A stretch of DNA of 49,026 bases. Source: Vicinamibacteraceae bacterium. GTDB taxonomy: Bacteria > Planctomycetota > Phycisphaerae > Phycisphaerales > UBA5793. Position numbers and translations under genes: made by a program. The notes beneath the pieces were generated by a model. It was not told the origin of the DNA. It saw only the letters and a list, made by a program, of their open reading frames with translations, and did no database searches. The stretch is from assembly GCA_011525805.1 (NCBI GenBank), contig WYBR01000130.1, positions 1 to 49,026 of the forward strand. Reading direction: 5' to 3'. Positions 20,801-26,418 of this stretch are shown here, one piece after another; within the stretch, counting starts at the first letter, position 1, and every line of letters starts with the position of its first letter.

Positions 20801-22626
20801 CCGCGCTGCGCAACCTCATCAACGAACTGGAGTCGACGCAGGTGACCGACGTGCGGGAGATTCAGATGATCCCGCTCAAGGCCGCCAACGCCATTGAGAT
20901 CGTGTCCGTGCTCGAGAACGTCCTCTCCGGCGGGCGGCGAGGCGGCGCGACCGAGGGCCAGGCCACGATCATCCGCTTTATCCGCGAGTCCGCCCGCGAC
21001 CTGATCGAGAAGGAGCGCCGTCAGCCCGGCGAACCGACGGAGACGGAAATCTCCCTCGCGGTGCGCGAGGCGATCCGCTTCACCCCGGACCTGCGGACCA
21101 ACTCCGTCGTCGTCTCGGCCCCCGCCTCCTCGATGCGGATGATCCGCGAACTGATTGACGAACTCGATTCCTCCGAGACGGGCTCGAAGCGAGTGCGGAT
21201 CTTCGAACTTGTGAACGCCGACGCGGTGCAGATGGCGGAACTGCTCGGCGAACTCTTCAACCTGCGCGAGCAGGGGTTGATTCTGCGGCCGCGCGATGAC
21301 GGGGCCGGAGGCGTAACGCCCCCTGACCCCAGCGTCGTCGCCACCTTCAACGACACCGAACTCGTTACCGCGACGGACGAGCGACAGCAACTCTCCATGA
21401 CCGTCGATCCGCGGACCAACAGCCTGATCGTCTCCGGCACGCCGCGCTACCTCGACCTTGTCGAGCAGGTCATCAAGGACCTCGACTCGAAGACCGGCAC
21501 GCGGCGCGAGGAGAAGGTCTACGCCCTGCGCAACGCCCGGGCGACGGACGTCGCCACCGCCCTCAACGACTTCCTCACCCAGGAGCAGGAGCGCATCCTG
21601 CGCACGCTCGGCCCCGATCGCGCCGGCTCCATTCTCCAGCAACTCGAGCGTGAAGTGTCGGTCGTGGGGGTGACGGAGAGCAACACGCTGATGATCTCCG
21701 CCTCGCCGCGCTATATGGACAAGATCCAGGGCATCATCGAGGAACTCGACAAGACGCCGCCGCAGGTGCTTATTTCCGTCATGCTCGCGGAGGTCACGCT
21801 CGACTCCGACGAGCAGTGGGGCATGGACATCACGGTCGGCCCGTTCCGCGGCGACCGCGTGACGGCGTCGTCCTCCTTCGGCCTGGCGGCGGCGACGCTC
21901 TCGGGCCTGGGCGTGCCGAACCTCTCCGTCTCGACGGACGATCTCGAACTGCTCATCCGCGCCCTTGAGGCGCAGGGGCGACTTGAAGTCCTCAGCCGCC
22001 CGCAGATCCTCGTCAACAACAACGTCAACGCGACCTTCCAGGTCGGCCAGAACATCGGCATCGTCGAAGACGTCAACGTCTCCGACACGGGAACGGCCCG
22101 TTCGACCGTCGGCCGTAAGGACATCGGCATCATCCTCGACGTCCTTCCCTCGATCAGCCCCGACCGCTTCGTGCGAATGGAGGTCAAGCCGGAGATTTCC
22201 AGCCTCTCCGCCCGCACCACGCAGGTGAGCGAAGACTTCCAGGCGCCGATCATCGACACGCGCACCGTGGACACCGTCGTGACGGTCAAGGACGGCCAGA
22301 CCGTCGTCATCGGCGGCCTGTTCTCGACGCGCACCGAGATGCGCAACCAGAAGGTGCCCTTCTTCGGCGACATTCCGATCCTCGGCATCCCCTTCCGCAC
22401 CAAACTCCATCGGCGCGAAAAGACCGAGTTTCTCGTGGTCATCACGCCGCACGTCGTCGGCTCGATCGAGGACGCGAAGAAGTACACCGACGAGGCGATC
22501 ATCGACCTCACCCTGCCGGAGACGACCAAGGACCAGATCCGCAGCGGCCGCATCGACCCGAGCCTGTGGACCGATCCGACGGACAAGGACAAGAACAAGG
22601 CCCGGAAGGAGGAGGAGGAGCGATGA
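11848..22626 (+). CDS. gspD: Giant secretin GspD with about 37 N-domain repeats
   Basis: The product is about 3592 residues; GspD is usually 600-750. A signal peptide (cleavage likely after LWA, residue 27) is followed by an Ala/Pro linker. An N0 domain lies at about 56-135 (VLQFNFKDAPYSEVVNFFSR). From about 159 to 3301 I count some 37 repeats of about 85 residues. Each has a beta-start such as VRIIPL, an [A/N]A..V...L helix, and a closing RTNSLIVSA...I..LI..LD segment, the pattern of secretin N1-type ring domains. The C-terminal secretin domain (about 3303-3545) has VLISVMLAEVTLD, LSRPQILVNNN, VGQNIGI, KDGQTVVIGGL and VPFFGDIPILG. The tail is charged. The repeat near residues 1000-1150 has an inserted low-complexity segment. 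The ATG at 11848 has AAGGAG at 11832-11837; the open frame extends back to 11530 but only overlaps the previous gene. The product should form the outer-membrane T2SS channel. Confidence 0.93.
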   Translation: MLKRSIGWLVCLPAVVAMSASASTLWAQGETPAAPPPAAAPPEAAPAAEATPTAEPVLQFNFKDAPYSEVVNFFSRAVGLPVIARVDPPPGALTYFSPESYTYSEALRILNIILQTKGVTLTREGEFLYLGTFDKTNPGPTYLAGTIPGDVTPEQLITVLIRLENITANELSERLKSLVGAYGGITPLPQQNALLVTETAGQIRRLQTIVEALDSAGDYQDQVRIFPVEHAQATALVNTLKVLMSERVVKYVINQQGQQVKLEEDDLAGLRIEPDSRTNTIIAKGPIGRLDTLKEMIAMLDVPGRQGADGTDMTTISLGRISSAEASRLLNDLFRPLKNEDKPVILPLDELNRITIVGSAVALDRAVELLEEVDGGGGDPLNFARTATVVPLRYAAPASVQQALRALMTPRQTRLVNTLPSPDGRSLILAGPTGDVEQVRSLTQTLDVEPRDRPREVRLIRLARGDAEAVLKRVGELYERETGGPEADPMRVIEVERDPESNAITLIGRREAIDRWQALLTSVESALPIEKETRQAAVSPGQAARIAGPLRTLAQQMLTPADGSPFVAPEITPVEALDVILLTALPEQMPVLESIVKALDDRRARDVQFRVVNIAGADAESVVARAAEIYAQQRQADAALTEVSVDHDAAAGVLYLVAEAPAMARYSAILTQLQQTVGAAREARLVALQFVDAGKAASFLGDLVSASKSFQGGAIGPAPIVEVIEATNSLLVAAQPAQHQIIQAILREFDQPRHSDETVELRVFNLVQAKAASIVPAIQSLLAAKGAAPGARAASVTAEESTNSVVVAAATDQMREIELLIDRLDAGQAADQPQVRTVFLRNARAERVAPMVEQLLRGEQMDQWMRFDFMRRGWQLPDLGPDVRVASEPRLNAVIVSAPASVLNLAEEMVRQLDVDPSQTASASRRSIRVMPLLNATAQDVAAGLEAVLADDAGAAADPPVIRVDAGSNCLIIRATAEQFTLIEQIVSELEAATMTASREVRMIPIDRSRASAAQTAETLRRLLEQRGGTRVEIISVDELIRRQKEAEGESSAEDERDEGEEAQGAAPAASKAMAPAVAEAKTPAASALSDASMPECFDPSMPRRLDALMPLFVSLCLCGEIDFIAPPEEEPDIIIAVDEATNSLIIVGSPAANRRLAQLAEQIQSQIPGLPEHIRYIALDERANANQVATVVNNMVNQMRRRGAAGGLTGEVAVIADQQGSGLIVSANDVDFEVIGRVITAMNRFTPMEDAPPLTMIETVSAAPSRLKTILEQVLIGGDPARRERITLVPDDPSQLLLVRANEDDLAAIREVVKEVDRFETKELPIRAIKLERADAQRAAQSLQQFFEDRARLTQRPGQPRPPRRISVVGDQRSSTVFIAANDADFGEIEHLLRAFDAPSEAQDLKYEIIPLKFAKAEDVSQIVNSMGWQLTYDQGVGPWGGRSEVRGKISVQADARTNSLIVSGTGENFDLIKSVAVALDAPADLQAARSVRILRIEHGDVNIINRAVQETYGAAQMPTWWWYEPADPDEVKIIPDVANKLLIVSGRESDLDGIAGFVKTLDEASQRPGQAIEILTVNHARASDVAQSLVRFFNDRARAANLPSPGITMTPADESGRIVVSATAEQIATIRDLLSSIDVPSAGDDRDFRLHALEHGSAENAMQTLRELFPARGETAARQVLVTADARTNSLVVSAPRDRFGEIDAVLGMIDAPPAGSVKLIQTFSLANARAAEVAQVLSEAFDLTRQPGRARSRTIQEEVTRFMLDGTDEGAAPIEIDARITPNARNNSLIVVATPESMPMIARFVSELDEAPIRSVREYRIYPLTHIVAADVRYTLTSLLTQRADRPGGATADPAPTVSTSPRDNSLIIAATAEQHTEIEQVLHQIDLPAKTVRTTEFVPLKFAQAEKVAGALDVFYGRYALEADTPSKQNVSIVPDPASNSLVISAEESEWPGIRELIAKLDGEEYDTTLQLEVIALRYADASSVSTAINQAFAPQVEPRRGGNQPVRRPGNGEGQPEDGGAQPRILVADTDVVRAAAEPLTNSIIVSASRRNLEKIRAIVESLDVADYAQLPPVRLIPLDEAKAAEVAATLTSMYADESGRGGARRSGRKSVLISADAASNTVIVRAEEEEFSQIEALARALEQTSRKEGMTVRVLSLAKASAPRVAEAIRETFAATARTMDEPLAIEVDSVANSLIVASSARLFEQIVGVVEELDRLGPGGGQQIFVVPIENVAPEEMKRILESLDLDKQREGAAGILGEPLKVTVLPGRRALAVVGNPGDRERILAIIGALDAAPDLAQAQVRLVELRQAEAGAVADILRELLRPAEQHAQTPLATAIREQVRRLSLHRSGALEDDIELDLTQPIRVVPAPNVNAILISSTPANCEALEEIARLFDRLPVTEAVTVRLFPLSNIAASMMKSIAEDLFTQGRKLATQPGTNIEGRPLTEVGGALIEDVAMTVDERTNTLIVAGREAAVALVEVLIGKLDSDIAARWVEPRVLLLRHADAENLAEVLDEVLVRGQATGPEAQSMQRQVGRLRIARRGGGPEDMLDADLFVPMTRLLIRPEPKLNALVVVGTPENIAVVGELVAMLDVPAAAPSQAVRIYTLNHATAARVAGILVNLFDRQAQTGAIRDEDRVVAQPDERTNSLIVTTSPRSFSVLEMLLQSLDSRRAAEMHDIRMIRLDNASATVIAPLIQRLMDSRLERLRRYEPETADLQQATIIADPRTNSLLITAGAESFAVIEQLANSLENTRASAANDVQIIPLERGNAAKVADTIQRVMDRQYADLPADLASREKPLILTDSRTNSLLVTASADDLKRIGDLVTKLENAPFNPALSLHVIPVTGQRVETLAPRLTSLMRERERSLGESAGVQDRTVIEADPATNSLIVAASEDNLNIVRGLIETLSDAETFAATGAQVEIITLRNSLADRMVDQLNALYVTEANRTRGAGTIRVSADTRLNAVAISAPEHDLAALRNLINELESTQVTDVREIQMIPLKAANAIEIVSVLENVLSGGRRGGATEGQATIIRFIRESARDLIEKERRQPGEPTETEISLAVREAIRFTPDLRTNSVVVSAPASSMRMIRELIDELDSSETGSKRVRIFELVNADAVQMAELLGELFNLREQGLILRPRDDGAGGVTPPDPSVVATFNDTELVTATDERQQLSMTVDPRTNSLIVSGTPRYLDLVEQVIKDLDSKTGTRREEKVYALRNARATDVATALNDFLTQEQERILRTLGPDRAGSILQQLEREVSVVGVTESNTLMISASPRYMDKIQGIIEELDKTPPQVLISVMLAEVTLDSDEQWGMDITVGPFRGDRVTASSSFGLAAATLSGLGVPNLSVSTDDLELLIRALEAQGRLEVLSRPQILVNNNVNATFQVGQNIGIVEDVNVSDTGTARSTVGRKDIGIILDVLPSISPDRFVRMEVKPEISSLSARTTQVSEDFQAPIIDTRTVDTVVTVKDGQTVVIGGLFSTRTEMRNQKVPFFGDIPILGIPFRTKLHRREKTEFLVVITPHVVGSIEDAKKYTDEAIIDLTLPETTKDQIRSGRIDPSLWTDPTDKDKNKARKEEEER
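15115..15211. repeat. Composite genomic repeat inserted in frame in gspD
   Basis: Within the gspD repeat that starts near residue 1010, 15115-15180 consists of degenerate units like CCTCGATGC and CCTTGATGC. Then 15184-15211 reads TTCGTATCTTTGTGCCTTTG followed by TGGTGAGA. On the minus strand these give peptides of the GIEASRH and TTKAQR type, which I recognise as recurrent artefact peptides from intergenic repeats of many environmental genomes (recollection, not a search). Base use is less GC-rich than the flanks. The gspD frame stays open and reads DASMP...DALMPLFVSLCLCGE, unlike any other part of the protein. Confidence 0.65.
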
Positions 22627-23282
22627 GAGGATCCGGCCTGGTGAGAGGCTGCTTCACAACGGTGGCACGGGCGTCTCGCCCGTACAAGCCGACGGGCTCG
22701 AGGCCCCTTCCACCTTTCCTTTGTGAGATTCTGAAACGAGCTTTGGGGGTGATCGCGACCGCGGCGTGGCTCGCCGCCTGCCCCCTCGGCTGCGTCACGG
22801 AGTACGAGGAGGGTCAGACCCCGCTGCCGCCCCAGCCGCGCGAGATCCCCAGCCAGCCCTCCTCGCTCGCCGTCAATCGCATTTCGTTCCGGCCGGAACT
22901 CTACGGCCGCGATACGAACGGCAACGGGCGCGGCGATCGCTTTGATGCCACCGTCTACCTTTGGTCGGAGCCGTATCCCTTCCCGCTGCACTCGGACGGG
23001 AGTTTGACGATCTCGCTCTTCCGCGTCGGCGACTACAGCAATCCGCAAGCCGAGCCGATGCGCGAGTGGGTCTTCGACGCCGAGGCGCTGCGCGCCGCGC
23101 GGGCCAAGGCGCTGCCTGGGCCGTGCTACTTTCTCCAGATCTCGATGCTCGACGCGGACCACCGCGGCGGCGACGACATTGGCGAAGGGACCATCGACCT
23201 CGTCGCCCGCTTCGAGCAGACCGGACGCCCGCCCATCGTCTCAGGGATCTCCACCGTCCACCTCGATCATCCCGGCCGGTGA
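22623..23282 (+). CDS. Lipoprotein downstream of gspD
   Basis: The product is 219 residues and not a recognised family. A hydrophobic stretch ending in ACPLGC gives a lipobox with Cys57. The mature part has DTNGNGRGDRF, a Ca-loop-like motif, and a predicted beta-rich body ending in HLDHPGR. The ATG overlaps the gspD stop (ATGA) and has AGGAGGAGGAG just before, so this start is well supported. That leaves an odd 40-residue region before the signal core, encoded partly by a palindromic repeat (22661-22690). A role as secretin pilotin or T2SS accessory is possible because pilotins are lipoproteins and this gene is coupled to gspD, but no pilotin motif was seen. Confidence 0.7.
   Translation: MRGSGLVRGCFTTVARASRPYKPTGSRPLPPFLCEILKRALGVIATAAWLAACPLGCVTEYEEGQTPLPPQPREIPSQPSSLAVNRISFRPELYGRDTNGNGRGDRFDATVYLWSEPYPFPLHSDGSLTISLFRVGDYSNPQAEPMREWVFDAEALRAARAKALPGPCYFLQISMLDADHRGGDDIGEGTIDLVARFEQTGRPPIVSGISTVHLDHPGR
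22661..22690. repeat. Palindromic repeat in the lipoprotein 5' end
   Basis: The stem ACGGGCG (22667-22673) pairs perfectly with CGCCCGT (22677-22683) around a TCT loop. The flanking text GGTGGCACGGGCGTCTCGCC gives the minus-strand peptide YGRDARAT, a very frequent artefact peptide from dispersed repeats in planctomycetes and related environmental genomes (recollection). Here it lies inside a translated region, between the start codon and the signal peptide core. Confidence 0.6.
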
Positions 23283-23388
23283 TTCCCCCCGGTTGATGGT
23301 CCGGCGCGCGGTTCACGAGGCGCCGGCGGGCTCGGGCGGCTCGATCTGAATTGCGCGCTCAATTCCCGGTGGCCGCCGGGGCGGGCGG

Positions 23389-24516
23389 ATGTACGCTTGG
23401 GACATGATGATCATGCAGCCAGTCAGCAGCCGTCCGAGCGAGTCTGAGATGTACGAGGCGCTTCTGCGCCGCGACCCCCAAGGGGAGGGGGTTTTCTTCG
23501 TGGGCGTGAAGACCACCGGCGTCTTCTGCCGCCCCACGTGCAGCGCCCGCAAGCCGCGGCGCGAGAACGTCGAGTTCTTCCTCAGCGCCCGCGATGCGCT
23601 GCACGCGGGCTACCGGGCGTGCCGTCGCTGCCGGCCGCTGGACGCGGGCCGACGGCCGCCGGAGTGGGTGCAGCGGCTGCTTCAGAGCGTCGATGCTCGA
23701 CCGGATCATCGCTTCACCGACGCTCAACTGCGGTCGCTCGACATCGCGCCGACGCGCGTGCGCTCGTACTTCAAGGAGAAGTACGGGATGACGTTTCATG
23801 CCTACTGCCGCGCGCGGCGTCTGGGCGAGGCGCTCAACGAGATCCGCCGCGGATCGCCGGCTGAGCGTGTCGGCCCGCGCCAGGGCTTCGAGTCGCCCAG
23901 CGGCTTCCGCGACGCTTTCTCGCGCCTTTTCGGGGCGCCGCTTGGGCGCGGCCGGGACGTGCGCTGTCTCGCGGCCGACTGGATCGACACGCCGCTGGGC
24001 GCAATGCTTGCCATCGCCGGCGATGAGGGTCTGCATCTGCTCGAGTTCGTCGATCGCCGCGCCGTCGAGAAGCAGGTAACGGCCCTGCGCCGGCGCCTCG
24101 GCGCGACGGTCGTGCCGGGCGTGAACGAGCATCTGAGCAGCGTCCGCGGCGAACTCGAAAACTACTTCGCGGGCCGTTCGCTGGTCTTTCGCACACGCCT
24201 CGCGCCGGTCGGCAGCGAGTTTCAACTCGCGGTCTGGCGCGAGTTGCGGCGCATCGCGCCCGGCGAGACGCGCTCATATGCCGAACTTGCCGACGCCGCG
24301 GGCCGCCGCGGCGCCTGCCGCGCCGTTGGCCGCGCCAACGGCGACAACCGCATCGCCATCGCGATTCCCTGCCACCGCGTCATCGCCGCCGACGGAACCC
24401 TCTGCGGCTACGGCGGCGGCCTGTGGCGCAAGCAGTGGCTGCTCGACCACGAGCGCGCGTCTGCTCGCTCCGCCAGTCTCCTGGTGCGGGAGAGGAGGAC
24501 GAGCGCGGTTGAGTGA
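23389..24516 (+). CDS. ada: Bifunctional DNA-methylation repair protein Ada
   Basis: The product is 375 residues, close to E. coli Ada (354). The N-terminal Ada zinc domain has four Cys: C47 and C51 in GVFCRPTCSARKP, and C78 and C81 in ACRRC. C47 is the expected acceptor from methyl phosphotriesters. An AraC-type helix-turn-helix region covers about 100-190 (FTDAQLRSLDIAPTRVRSYFK, FESPSGFRDAFSRLFG). The C-terminal O6-methylguanine methyltransferase domain has the AIPCHRV active site with C328. Ada repairs alkylated DNA and activates its own regulon once methylated. Several in-frame ATGs (23389, 23404, 23407, 23413) are possible; none has a clear ribosome site. It converges with accD 5 bases downstream. 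Confidence 0.93.
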   Translation: MYAWDMMIMQPVSSRPSESEMYEALLRRDPQGEGVFFVGVKTTGVFCRPTCSARKPRRENVEFFLSARDALHAGYRACRRCRPLDAGRRPPEWVQRLLQSVDARPDHRFTDAQLRSLDIAPTRVRSYFKEKYGMTFHAYCRARRLGEALNEIRRGSPAERVGPRQGFESPSGFRDAFSRLFGAPLGRGRDVRCLAADWIDTPLGAMLAIAGDEGLHLLEFVDRRAVEKQVTALRRRLGATVVPGVNEHLSSVRGELENYFAGRSLVFRTRLAPVGSEFQLAVWRELRRIAPGETRSYAELADAAGRRGACRAVGRANGDNRIAIAIPCHRVIAADGTLCGYGGGLWRKQWLLDHERASARSASLLVRERRTSAVE

Positions 24517-24521
24517 TGCGG

Positions 24522-25559
24522 CTACTTCCCGCCGTAGTCGATGATGCGGCTGATCTCGCGGCGGAGTTCCGCGCGCTTCACTACGCGGTCGACGAAGCCC
24601 GTCTTCTTGAGAAACTCGGCGCGCTGGAAGCCGTCGGGCAGGTCCTGGCGGATCGTCTGCTGGATGACGCGCGGCCCGGCGAAGCCGATGAGCGCGCCCG
24701 GCTCGGCGAGGATCACATCCCCGAGCATGGCGAACGACGCCGTCACCCCGCCCGTCGTCGGGTCGGTCAGGACGCTGATGTAGAGCCCTCCGGCGTCGTC
24801 GAACTGCGCCAGCGCCGCCGACGTCTTGGCCATCTGCATCAGTGAGAGGGTTGATTCCTGCATGCGGGCGCCGCCGGACGAACAGACGATTATGAGAGGC
24901 CAGTCCTGCTCGGTGGCCCGCTCAATGGCGCGCGTGATCTTCTCGCCCACGACGCTGCCCATCGAGCCCATCATGAACGTCAAGTCCAGGACGGCGAGCA
25001 TGACGCGCCGGCCGTGAATGTAGCCCGAGCCTGTGGTTACCGCTTCGTTGCGGCCGGTGCGCTCGATTTCCGACTTGAGGCGCTCGGGATAGGGCTTGAG
25101 GTCAGTGAAGTGGAGCGGATCGGCGCTGACGAGGTGCTCATCCATCGGCTCGAAGGTGCCGGGGTCGCACAACTGCTGCACGCGCTGGCTCGCCGAGATG
25201 CGGTAGTGGTGCTGGCACTTGTCGTTCGTGCAGACGTGGAGGTTGTCTTCGAGGGCTTTGCGGAAGAGCATCTCGCCGCAGGCGACGCAGCGCATCCACA
25301 GCCCCTCGGGGACCTTCTTGCGCTTCGGATCGGCTTCGTCGGGCCAGGTGCGCGGCGCAGCACGGTCGGGCGGCGCCTCCGGCGCGGAAGCGGCCTGGGC
25401 CGTCGCCGGGGGTGCATCGGTCGGTGCGGTCGGCTGGGAGAGCGGCTCGTCGTCGGCGCCGGGCGCGGCTGTCGCATCCTGGGCGGCCGGCGATTCTTCC
25501 GCAGCGCGGCGGCGGCGGTGGCGGTCGGCCGGCTCTCTGGTGGTTGCTGGCTTGCTCAT
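24522..25559 (-). CDS. accD: Acetyl-CoA carboxylase carboxyltransferase subunit beta
   Basis: The product is 345 residues. The zinc finger has C91, C94, C110 and C115 (CVACGE...HVCTNDKC). The carboxyltransferase core has SGYIHGRRVMLAVLDLTFMMGSMGSVVGEKI, SSGGARMQES, DPTTGGVTASFAMLGD and FAGPRVIQQT (each highly conserved in AccD). With AccA it transfers the carboxyl group from biotin to acetyl-CoA in fatty-acid synthesis. The N-terminal 80 residues before the zinc finger are a Pro/Ala/Asp-rich extension beyond the usual protein. The ATG at 25559 was chosen because the frame further upstream is only the antisense region of the peroxiredoxin gene. The peroxiredoxin gene ends 137 bases upstream on the same strand. 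Confidence 0.95.
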   Translation of the reverse strand: MSKPATTREPADRHRRRRAAEESPAAQDATAAPGADDEPLSQPTAPTDAPPATAQAASAPEAPPDRAAPRTWPDEADPKRKKVPEGLWMRCVACGEMLFRKALEDNLHVCTNDKCQHHYRISASQRVQQLCDPGTFEPMDEHLVSADPLHFTDLKPYPERLKSEIERTGRNEAVTTGSGYIHGRRVMLAVLDLTFMMGSMGSVVGEKITRAIERATEQDWPLIIVCSSGGARMQESTLSLMQMAKTSAALAQFDDAGGLYISVLTDPTTGGVTASFAMLGDVILAEPGALIGFAGPRVIQQTIRQDLPDGFQRAEFLKKTGFVDRVVKRAELRREISRIIDYGGK

Positions 25560-25696
25560 GAAGCGGCACTCCGCCTGGTCCCCGCGCCCCCGAAGTCCGC
25601 GGCGCGTTGGAGCGCCGAGCGAGGCCGCCGCGACGCCAATTCTAGGACACGCGCGTCCGATCCTCCCGCCCGCCCCGGTTCCGCCCGGACGCCGCT

Positions 25697-26167
25697 TCAG
25701 GCGGCACTCTGCACGGCCTTGCGCACTTCCTCGTAGTTCGGCTCGACGCCGGGATTGGCGCCTTCCCAGGCATATGCGATCTTGCCCGCGCGGTCGATGA
25801 CGAAGGCCGCCCGCTTGGAGACGTTCCGAAGGCCGATGAGGTCTTCCATGAGCACGCCGTAGGCCTTCGCCGCTTCGCGGTTGAAGTCGGAAAGGAGCGG
25901 GAAGGGGAGTTTGTTGTCCTCCGCGAACTTCTTGTTGACGAAGGGGCTGTCCACGCTGACGCCATAGACCTTGACTCCCAGCGTGCTCCACTTGCTCCAG
26001 TCGTCGCGCATCGTGCACATCTCTTTCGTGCACACGCCGCTGAAGGCGAGGGGAAAGAAGAGCAGGAGAATCTTCTGCTTGCCGATCTCGTCGCCGAGGT
26101 CGATCCACTGCTTGGGTTCGGGTGAGAGTTTGACGGCCGCCGCCTTGTCGCCGACTTTGAGTGCCAT
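25697..26167 (-). CDS. Peroxiredoxin (AhpE/BCP-like)
   Basis: The product is 156 residues, a full-length AhpC/TSA-fold thiol peroxidase. The peroxidatic Cys is C46 in PLAFSGVCTKEMC, the family P-x-x-F-[ST]-x-x-C pattern. C51 is a possible second thiol, and the classic features VSVDSPFVNKKFAEDN and PLLSDFNREAAKAYG follow. The likely job is cytoplasmic reduction of hydrogen peroxide or organic hydroperoxides. No signal peptide is present. GGAG precedes the ATG by 9 bases. It lies upstream of accD in the same direction but with a 137-base gap, so common transcription is uncertain. Confidence 0.92.
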   Translation of the reverse strand: MALKVGDKAAAVKLSPEPKQWIDLGDEIGKQKILLLFFPLAFSGVCTKEMCTMRDDWSKWSTLGVKVYGVSVDSPFVNKKFAEDNKLPFPLLSDFNREAAKAYGVLMEDLIGLRNVSKRAAFVIDRAGKIAYAWEGANPGVEPNYEEVRKAVQSAA

Positions 26168-26360
26168 GATGGTGCTCCGTGTTGGGGGACTCGTGAATGA
26201 GAAGGGTAGGGGGGAAGGGAGCGAGGCATCAAGGGAGCGTGGCAGGGATCAGGAGAACACAGGACGGGGCGTGAGCGGTGCTGGGACGCCGCCGGCGTTT
26301 CTCGACTCGCTTGCCTCTTCGCATCACGTGTGCCAGCGCAGCCGAGGCTTACGGAAAGAA

Positions 26361-26394
26361 CCCCAGGCGCGAAAGCGCCCGGGGCCCGAATGAT
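26361..26394 (-). terminator. Candidate intrinsic terminator after the heme protein gene
   Basis: CCCCAGGCGC (26361-26370) pairs with GCGCCCGGGG (26375-26384) with one mismatch around a GAAA/TTTC loop. Read on the minus strand it is followed by TTCTTTCC. It lies 35 bases past the stop of the 26419-27330 gene. Confidence 0.6.
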
Positions 26395-26418
26395 CGCTCC
26401 GAGATGTGAGGCGAGGCG

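Noticed and set aside
12600-21500. Recurring short DNA words such as ACCAACAGCCTGATCGTC, resembling a CRISPR or tandem DNA array
   Set aside because: They are codons of the conserved TNSLIV motif at intervals of about 255 bases with diverged flanks; there is no repeat-spacer pattern.
12208-22452. Very long minus-strand open frames (633 to 1107 codons) opposite gspD
   Set aside because: They mirror the GC-rich third-position pattern of gspD. Their translations are Arg/Asp/His-rich without family motifs, while the plus frame has clear secretin motifs throughout.
26203-26300. GAGGCATCAAGGGAGC-like text upstream of the peroxiredoxin gene as another copy of the gspD repeat
   Set aside because: The match is short and degenerate and could not be separated from chance by eye.
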